Source: Lentisphaerae bacterium ADurb.BinA184
Lineage (GTDB): Bacteria; Verrucomicrobiota; Lentisphaeria; Oligosphaerales; MVZH01
Direction: 5' to 3'
NCBI GenBank assembly: GCA_002068325.1
Contig: MVZH01000003.1
Location: forward strand, 1 to 55,108
DNA length: 55,108 bases
Part shown: positions 49,692 through 55,108 of the stretch, piece by piece
Layout: the number at the start of each line of letters is the position of its first letter
Numbering within the stretch: position 1 is the stretch's first letter
Notes under the pieces: generated by a model
Databases searched by the model: none
What the model was told of the DNA's origin: nothing
What the model saw: only the letters and a program-made list of their open reading frames with translations
Made by a program: the position numbers and the translations under genes

Positions 49692-50620
49692 TCACGCCAG
49701 TTGGAACAGGGTCGTCACGGAACGTTCCTCGTGGATCCGCTTGACGGCCTCGGCCATCAGCTCGGCCACGCTGAGGATCGTGATCCGCTTGACGCCGGGC
49801 TGTTGCGGCGAGGCGGGGATTGTGTCGGTGGTTACAAACTCGTCAATGCAGCTGTCGGCCAGCCGTTGGTAGCCTTCCGTCGTCAGCCGGCAGTGGGTGA
49901 CCGCCGTGAAGATGCGCCTGGCGCCGGCCTCGCGCAGGCGGGTGGCGGCGGCGACGATCGTGCCAGCCGTGGTGGCAAGGTCATCAACGAGGACACAGTC
50001 GCGGCCTTCGACCTCGCCGACCAGGTTCAGCACGGCGACCTGCTGCGCATCGACGCGACGCTTGGCGACGATGGCCAGGTCGGCGCCCAGCAGCCCGGCG
50101 TAATAGTCGGCCATCTTGACGCTCCCCGAGTCGGGCGCCACCACCACGGCCGGCGCCGTCACGGCCTGCCGCAGGTACCGCACCAAGACCGGCGCGGCGT
50201 AGAGGTGATCCACGGGAATGTCAAAGAACCCCTGCATCTGCTGGGCATGCAGATCCATCGTCAGGATCCGGTTGGCACCGGCCGTCACCAGCAGATTGGC
50301 CACCAGCTTGGCGGTGATCGGCACCCGCGGCTGCGGTCCTGGCGCGAATAGCCGAGGAACGGGATCACCGCCGTCACCCGCCGTGCCGAGGCGCGCCGGG
50401 CGGCGTCCAGCATGATGAGCAACTCCATCAGGGTGTCGTTGGGCGGGGCACAGGTCGGCTGGACGATGAACACGTCCCCGCCGCGGATGTTCTGGATGTA
50501 CTTGACGAAGATTTCGCCGTCCGGGAACGCCCGAACCACCACCTCGCCCAGAGAGGTGTTCAGCACGGCCGCCATGCGCCGGGCCAGATCGGGGTTGGCC
50601 GTTCCGGAGAAGAGATGCAC
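49692..50620 (-). CDS. prs: ribose-phosphate pyrophosphokinase, broken by a one-base shift
   Basis: The N-terminal half starts at GTG 50620: MHLFSGTANPDLARRMAAVL, then VVRAFPDGEIFVKY, IVQPTCAPPNDTLMELL and PFLGYSRQDR. The frame must then change at 50331-50332. After it come PRVPITAKLVANLL, MDLHAQQMQGFFDIPVDHLYA, VAPDSGSVKMADYY and VLVDDLATTAGTIVAAA (the PRPP loop, usually DDMIDTAGT). One missing base in what should be an AAG codon (RQDRK-PRVPITAK) restores a normal gene of about 309 aa. It makes PRPP for nucleotides. Error or real mutation cannot be told apart here. Confidence 0.9.
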
Positions 50621-50763
50621 GTCCGCGTCCCATGGTCGCGGCGCCGGGGGCGGCGTCAAACGCCCCTTTGCGCCGTGGAAAGCCTGCAATTTACACCGGG
50701 GACCGCGTTTTGTCCAGCCGGCGGCGGCGTATGTGTGGCACGTGGCCTGGCCGCCGGGGCATG

Positions 50764-50852
50764 ATGGAGGGACGCCCTCCGCGGCGTCCGGGTCACGCCC
50801 GATGAACCGGATGCCCGGATACGACCTGGCGGACACGGAGGTCCGCCCTCCA
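50764..50852 (+). repeat. R1 element, core only (copy E)
   Basis: Only the hairpin core is clear. The left stem is GGACGCC/GGCGTCC (50770-50789, loop CTCCGC) and the right stem GGCGGAC/GTCCGCC (50828-50847, loop ACGGAG). Relative to copies A and C, one stem pair changed from A-T to C-G with both sides altered. The terminal repeats are not recognisable. It lies between the fusA-type gene and prs. Confidence 0.7.
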
Positions 50853-50911
50853 CAGTCCGCGGCCCGTACCCTGCCGGCCAACCGGGAACCGCGCCTGGCG
50901 GGCCGCCCCGG

Positions 50912-52969
50912 CTACAGGAGGCCAAAGAGGCGGGAGGCGATCTCCGGCGGCAGCTCCTGGTAGCCGCGCGGCGCCATGGTGAAGGAGGCCCGTCCCCCGG
51001 TCAGTTTGGGCAGCGCCTTGCCAAATCCGAACATCTCGGCCAGCGGGACTTCGCAACTGATGCGCTTGACCTCGCCGACCTCGGCCATCTCATGAATCAC
51101 GGCCCGGCGCGGCTGCAGGTAGGAGCTGACCTCGCCGACGGTGGCGGGCGGAGTCAGAATTTCAAGGTGCATCAGGGGTTCGAGCACAGTGGTTCCGGCC
51201 TCGTGGATGGCTTTGTCAATGGCCATAAGGACGGCGCCGATGACGGCGGGTTCCGTGGTCTTGTCGGGCGACAGTTCGAGGTCGAGGATCTCGGCCTCGA
51301 CGTAGATCAGGGGGTAGCCGCGGTTGCCGCCGGTGCGAAGCCCGTCGGCCAGCGCGCGCTCGGCCGCCCGGCAGAAGGCCGGCGGCACCCCCGACTTCCG
51401 GCCGAGCTTTGACGACGTCCGGAACAGGTCTCCGCCCCGTTCGAGCGGCCGGAAGCGGATCGTGACCCCGGCCTGCAACTCGTTGTCGCCGATGACCTTG
51501 TGGAACTGGACGGCGACGGTGTCGTCGGCCTTGAAGGTCTCGCGATAGGCGACGCGGGGCTCGCCGGCGCGCACCGGCACGTTGAACTCCTGTTCGAGGC
51601 GCTTCAGCTTGATTTCGAGGTGCAGCTCGCCCATGCCGCCGAGCAGGCGCTGCCCGGTCTCCTCGTCGCGCGCCTGGGTCAGGGTCGGATCCTCGCGGCA
51701 GAGCAGGTCAAGCGAGTCGCTGAGCCGGTCCTTGTCGCGGCTGGACTTGGGTTCGACGGCCATCGAGATCACCGGCTCGGGGAAGGCCATGGGTTCGAGG
51801 GCGACGAGGTGGCGGGCGTCGCAGAGGGTGTCGCCGGTCCCGCAGTCGCGCAGCCCGATGAGGCCGACGATGTCGCCCGGGCCGACGCTTTCGACCGGTT
51901 GGGTGTTCTTGGCAAACAGCCGCAACACCTGCTTGATGTTGACGACGGCATGGGTGCGGGAGTTGGTCAGCTTGGCGCCAGGCTTGAGTACACCGGAATA
52001 CGTGCGCAGGTAGAGCAGGTCGGCCGTGGTGTTGGCCACCACCTTGAAGACCAGCCCGGCAAAGGGGGCGGCGGGGTCAGCCTTGACCTCGACGGGTTCG
52101 CCGTCCTTGACCCGGATCGCCGGCACCGTCGGGAAATCGGCCGGCGACGGCAGGAGACTGACAATGGCATCCATCAGGGGCTGCACGCCGATGCGGCCTT
52201 TGGCCGTGCCGGCCAGGATGGGCACGGCCTTGCCGGCCAAGGTGAGGGAACGGACGACGGCAACAAGGAACTCCGGCTCGATCGCCTGACCGCTGAGGTA
52301 GCGTTCGGCCAGCTCGTCGGAACGGTCGGCCAGCCGTTCGAGCATGTGTTCGCGGCGACGGGCCATCTCGTCGGCGATCTCGGCGGGGATCGGCAGCCGC
52401 TCGACGGTCTCATGGTCGTCACCGGTGAAGCGGATCATCTCCATGCGGATCAGATCGACGACGGCGCAGAAGGCGCTCTCGACGCCGACCGGGGCCTGGA
52501 TGGCGACGCCGCAGTCGCCGAACTTGGCGTTGACGTCCGCGCAGACACGGTCGAAGGAGGCGCCCAGGCGGTCGAGTTTGTTGATGAAGGCGATCTTGGG
52601 GACGCGGTAGCGGTCGGCCTGGTGCCAGACCTTCTCGCTCTGGGCCTCGACGCCTTCGACGCCGCTGAAGATCACGACCGCGCCGTCTATCACGCGCAGC
52701 GAGCGTTCGACCTCGGCGGTGAAGTCAATGTGTCCCGGCGTGTCGATGAGATGGATGAGATGCCCGCACCACTCGAAGGTGGCGGCGGCGGAGACGATGG
52801 TGATGCCGCGGGCGCGTTCCTCGTCGAGGTAGTCCAGGGCGGTGGTGCCGTCATCGATGCTGCCGACGCGATGGAGCAGCCCCGAGTAGAACAGCATGTT
52901 CTCGGAGGTTGTGGTCTTGCCCGCGTCGATATGGGCGATGATGCCGATGTTGCGGATGTGGCCGAGCAT
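50912..52969 (-). CDS. elongation factor G family GTPase
   Basis: The protein is 685 aa. ATG 52969 (MLGHIRNIGIIAHIDAGKTT) is the family start and has AGAGG upstream; a longer start at 53047 adds an unrelated leader. The G1 box is AHIDAGKT (12-19), followed by DTPGHIDFTAEVERSLRVID and NKLDR. Domains II-V follow with ETGQRLLGGMGELHLEIKLKRL and RPLERGGDLFR. EF-G moves tRNA and mRNA on the ribosome. The segment SSRDKDRLSDSLDLLCREDP differs from the typical main EF-G, so it may be a second EF-G (recycling or unknown); no other copy is visible. No rpsL/rpsG neighbours, also against the classical fusA locus. Confidence 0.92.
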   Translation of the reverse strand: MLGHIRNIGIIAHIDAGKTTTSENMLFYSGLLHRVGSIDDGTTALDYLDEERARGITIVSAAATFEWCGHLIHLIDTPGHIDFTAEVERSLRVIDGAVVIFSGVEGVEAQSEKVWHQADRYRVPKIAFINKLDRLGASFDRVCADVNAKFGDCGVAIQAPVGVESAFCAVVDLIRMEMIRFTGDDHETVERLPIPAEIADEMARRREHMLERLADRSDELAERYLSGQAIEPEFLVAVVRSLTLAGKAVPILAGTAKGRIGVQPLMDAIVSLLPSPADFPTVPAIRVKDGEPVEVKADPAAPFAGLVFKVVANTTADLLYLRTYSGVLKPGAKLTNSRTHAVVNIKQVLRLFAKNTQPVESVGPGDIVGLIGLRDCGTGDTLCDARHLVALEPMAFPEPVISMAVEPKSSRDKDRLSDSLDLLCREDPTLTQARDEETGQRLLGGMGELHLEIKLKRLEQEFNVPVRAGEPRVAYRETFKADDTVAVQFHKVIGDNELQAGVTIRFRPLERGGDLFRTSSKLGRKSGVPPAFCRAAERALADGLRTGGNRGYPLIYVEAEILDLELSPDKTTEPAVIGAVLMAIDKAIHEAGTTVLEPLMHLEILTPPATVGEVSSYLQPRRAVIHEMAEVGEVKRISCEVPLAEMFGFGKALPKLTGGRASFTMAPRGYQELPPEIASRLFGLL

Positions 52970-53065
52970 GACAGGCGCCTCTGGCAGAGTGCAACCCACA
53001 AAAGACCAGGGCTGCCTCGCCGCCATCGGCACGGGCAGCCCCGCCAAGCCTCAGGGCACCGGAGT

Positions 53066-55108
53066 TCACTCCGTCGGGATCACTGTATCCTCAGTGGCGT
53101 GGATCCAGTAGCCGTATCCACGGACAAGCTGTCCCGGCACATGCCAGGACGGCAACGGCCGTTGTCCAGGCTGTTCGTTGACTTCGAAGTAAGATGCATC
53201 CGCCTCTTCGCTGTAGGCAAAGACGCCGTCGTCGACCTGCCGATTAGGCTCGTCGACGGTTTCGGTGGAGCCAACCAGGTTCCAGCCAGCCACCAAAGGC
53301 ACTTCGTGGTTGCCACGGGGTCCGTAGACGGTGGCGCTGTAGCCGTTCGGCCGCACGCACATCAGCCAGTAGCCACGGTTTGCCTCAATGGTCTCAGCCC
53401 TCACGTACCGTCCATCTCGGAAAGCCCACACCGGGCCGGCAAGGACGTTCTGTGTGGCGGCGCCAAAGATCGCGGCAGTTGACGGGTTGACAGGTGTGAC
53501 GGCAAACGAGATGAGGTTCCATCCTGTCGTCAGCCGTACCGTCTGGGTGTTCTGCGGGGAACCGATGCCGATGCGGTAGACCTTGCGGCCGCCCCGGCTG
53601 ATCTCGCCCTGGGGGATGACAACACGAGTCTGCTTGCTCATGTCGGTGCCTGGCAGCAACACCGGCAGGTAGGCCCCCCAGCTTTCCACCTCGGTAATGG
53701 TTAGCGGCGCGCTGCCAATGCCCTGGGGAAGCCCAGTCAGGGACCACTCGATGGCACAGGCCGTCGTATCCTCTCCGAACTCGACCGCGAGGTACCAGGC
53801 ACTGCCTCCGCCGTAGGGACGCATGTCGGTAGTCAGCCTGAGGTGATTAGTGTCAAGCCCGATGGAGTAACTGGCGCCATAGCGCTCCTCCCACAACACG
53901 CCGCCGAACCCGCCCGGAACCGGAGGCACGTCGGTATCGGGAGGAGGCAGCTTCTCGTCGAGGTTCTGATCAAATCCGTGGGTGGCGCCGAACTCCAGCC
54001 CGATGACAACCTCCTGCTCAACCTCGGCGGCCTCGCCGAGGACGGTCTTGCGGACGATCAGAGGCAGGCGCCAGGACGCCCGACCGATGGCAACCTCGTT
54101 GCTGGTGAACGCCTCGCTGTAGCCGTTCGCATCCTTGGCGTAGACCTTGCACATCCAGCGTTGGCCCTCGGCCGTATAGGCGGGCGGCAGGACATTGGCC
54201 ACAACGAAGCCCAGCGGCAGCGGACGCTCGCTGGAGGTGGCGTGGACCAACTCGTAGTTCATGCCTTCCCACGGCTCGGCCGGCGCCGTGCCGAAGGGCA
54301 CTACCAAGCCGTCCCGGTACCAGACGTAGTAGTAGGCCAAGGCGCCGCTCTGGGTGCCCGAGACCGCCCCGGTGGCGTCGCAGACCAGCGGATCTGCACT
54401 GAGCGGGTTGTACGGGGACAGGGTCACGCTCGTGGGCGCCGTCGGGCCGCTGAGGGCGGCATCGGGTTCGAGGATGAGAACAGCCGTGTACTCCTCAATG
54501 GTGGCGAGGAGGCTGGTGGCGGCCACCTTGACGTAGTACTTGCCGGGCGGCAGCAACCCCTCGAAGCGCGCGTACTTGGTGGACGGCGGCACGTAGGGGG
54601 TGCCGACGTCGTCGATCGTGGCGATCAGTTTGCCGGCCGCGTCGTACAGCCACAGCACGGTGTCGAAGGCGTCCGTGCTGCTGGTCTGCAACGCGTCGCG
54701 TTGCGTGAACAGGGTCTGGTCGTTGGTCTCGAAGATGACGCGGGTCAGGTTCTCCCCCGGCCGGTCTTCGACGATGAACCAGAACCAATCGACGTCGGCG
54801 CGCGGGTAGATGGCGTGCACCTGGGCCTCGGCCGCCTCGAAGGTGCGCCGGGTAAACGTGCCGCCGCCGGTGTCCCCTCCGGTGTCGCCGCCGCTGTCGT
54901 CCTCGGTGTCGTCGCCAGTGTCTTCCTCGCCGAAGGTGATGCCGGAGACCGGCAGAATCCGGCGCGCCAGATCCCATTGGTCGTTGTCTTCGTAGGCGTA
55001 CTCGCCGTCGGTGTTGACCTGCCCGATGACGATGGCGGCGGTGCTGGAGACCGGACTGGCATTGCCGTAGACGTCCAGCGCGGTCACCCGGCAGATCCAG
55101 CGGTCGTC
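53066..55108 (-). CDS. C-terminal part of a large secreted repeat protein (runs off the right edge)
   Basis: 680 aa are visible; the start is beyond the window. The edge segment DDRWICRVTALDVYGNASPV and a later QRWMCKVYAKDANGYSEAF look like copies of one Ig- or PKD-like repeat. A flexible Asp/Gly/Thr-rich linker (DTGDDTEDDSGGDTGGDTGG) follows the first. A pre-peptidase-like domain has FDTVLWLYDAAGKLIATIDD and GKYYVKVAA. The C-terminus has two GWNL modules (TTGWNLISFAV and VAGWNLVGST) with GYWL/GYWI strands. Such GWNL ends occur in surface proteins of many bacteria. No catalytic site is seen, so the role is probably adhesion or cell surface. Confidence 0.7.
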   Translation of the reverse strand, partial: DDRWICRVTALDVYGNASPVSSTAAIVIGQVNTDGEYAYEDNDQWDLARRILPVSGITFGEEDTGDDTEDDSGGDTGGDTGGGTFTRRTFEAAEAQVHAIYPRADVDWFWFIVEDRPGENLTRVIFETNDQTLFTQRDALQTSSTDAFDTVLWLYDAAGKLIATIDDVGTPYVPPSTKYARFEGLLPPGKYYVKVAATSLLATIEEYTAVLILEPDAALSGPTAPTSVTLSPYNPLSADPLVCDATGAVSGTQSGALAYYYVWYRDGLVVPFGTAPAEPWEGMNYELVHATSSERPLPLGFVVANVLPPAYTAEGQRWMCKVYAKDANGYSEAFTSNEVAIGRASWRLPLIVRKTVLGEAAEVEQEVVIGLEFGATHGFDQNLDEKLPPPDTDVPPVPGGFGGVLWEERYGASYSIGLDTNHLRLTTDMRPYGGGSAWYLAVEFGEDTTACAIEWSLTGLPQGIGSAPLTITEVESWGAYLPVLLPGTDMSKQTRVVIPQGEISRGGRKVYRIGIGSPQNTQTVRLTTGWNLISFAVTPVNPSTAAIFGAATQNVLAGPVWAFRDGRYVRAETIEANRGYWLMCVRPNGYSATVYGPRGNHEVPLVAGWNLVGSTETVDEPNRQVDDGVFAYSEEADASYFEVNEQPGQRPLPSWHVPGQLVRGYGYWIHATEDTVIPTE

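Noticed and set aside
51500-53482. Long plus-strand frame opposite the EF-G-type gene
   Set aside because: EF-G on the minus strand is certain across this stretch; the other frame is Gly/Val/Asp-rich noise.

Overview
This window is GC-rich (about 70 percent by eye) and comes from a diderm bacterium. BamA and an LptG-type permease show an outer membrane. A pseudopilin of the FTLIELL type, a PEP-CTERM protein, a LacI regulator and several giant secreted glycoside-hydrolase-like proteins together suggest the PVC group, probably Kiritimatiellota, Lentisphaerota or a neighbouring lineage. That placement is inference from gene content. Two core genes (ssb and prs) are each broken by a one-base shift, which may reflect draft or metagenome-assembled sequence.

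Layout. (1) 1-5.1 kb, plus strand: an ABC-transport auxiliary lipoprotein, a small membrane protein, a transposase remnant, then a redox module of an exported NHL-repeat protein with a CGCC motif, a polyferredoxin translationally coupled to it, and a NapH/NosR-like membrane Fe-S protein. (2) 5.1-8.2 kb, minus strand: a membrane Ser/Thr kinase coupled to a metallophosphoesterase. (3) 8.6-13.2 kb, plus strand: tRNA-Ser(UGA), lysS and two overlapping CNNM/CorC-type membrane proteins. (4) 13.5-35.8 kb, an accessory carbohydrate island. On the plus strand are a 1988-residue propeller/hydrolase-like/discoidin-like protein, a GH5 enzyme, an MFS transporter and a URO-D-family protein. On the minus strand are two paralogous GH42-like giants and a pseudopilin. 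A divergent promoter with a 16-bp palindrome separates that minus-strand run from a PEP-CTERM gene followed by a LacI regulator. (5) 35.9-53.0 kb, all minus strand, housekeeping: fusA-type factor, prs, rplY, pth, rpsF, ssb, rpsR, rplI, dnaB, bamA, lptG-type, lepA, lepB and a nucleotidyltransferase. (6) 53.1 kb to the right edge: the C-terminal part of a large secreted repeat protein.

The intergenic DNA is unusually structured. A roughly 213-bp element (R1) with 13-bp terminal inverted repeats and two hairpins whose loops are complementary occurs in three full copies, one degenerate copy, one core and one solo end. A second 185-bp inverted-repeat element (R2) occurs twice at exactly the same length. 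There is also a short hairpin repeat (R3), a 114-bp tandem repeat and two different arrays of period exactly 7.

How the parts fit: the island looks like a unit for sensing, degrading and importing complex glycans under LacI-type control. The housekeeping block has the familiar prs-rplY-pth-rpsF-ssb-rpsR-rplI-dnaB order. The least explained protein-coding piece is the NHL/ferredoxin/NapH-like redox module. The least explained DNA is the R1 family, which sits between genes and twice lies within 20 nt of a start codon.
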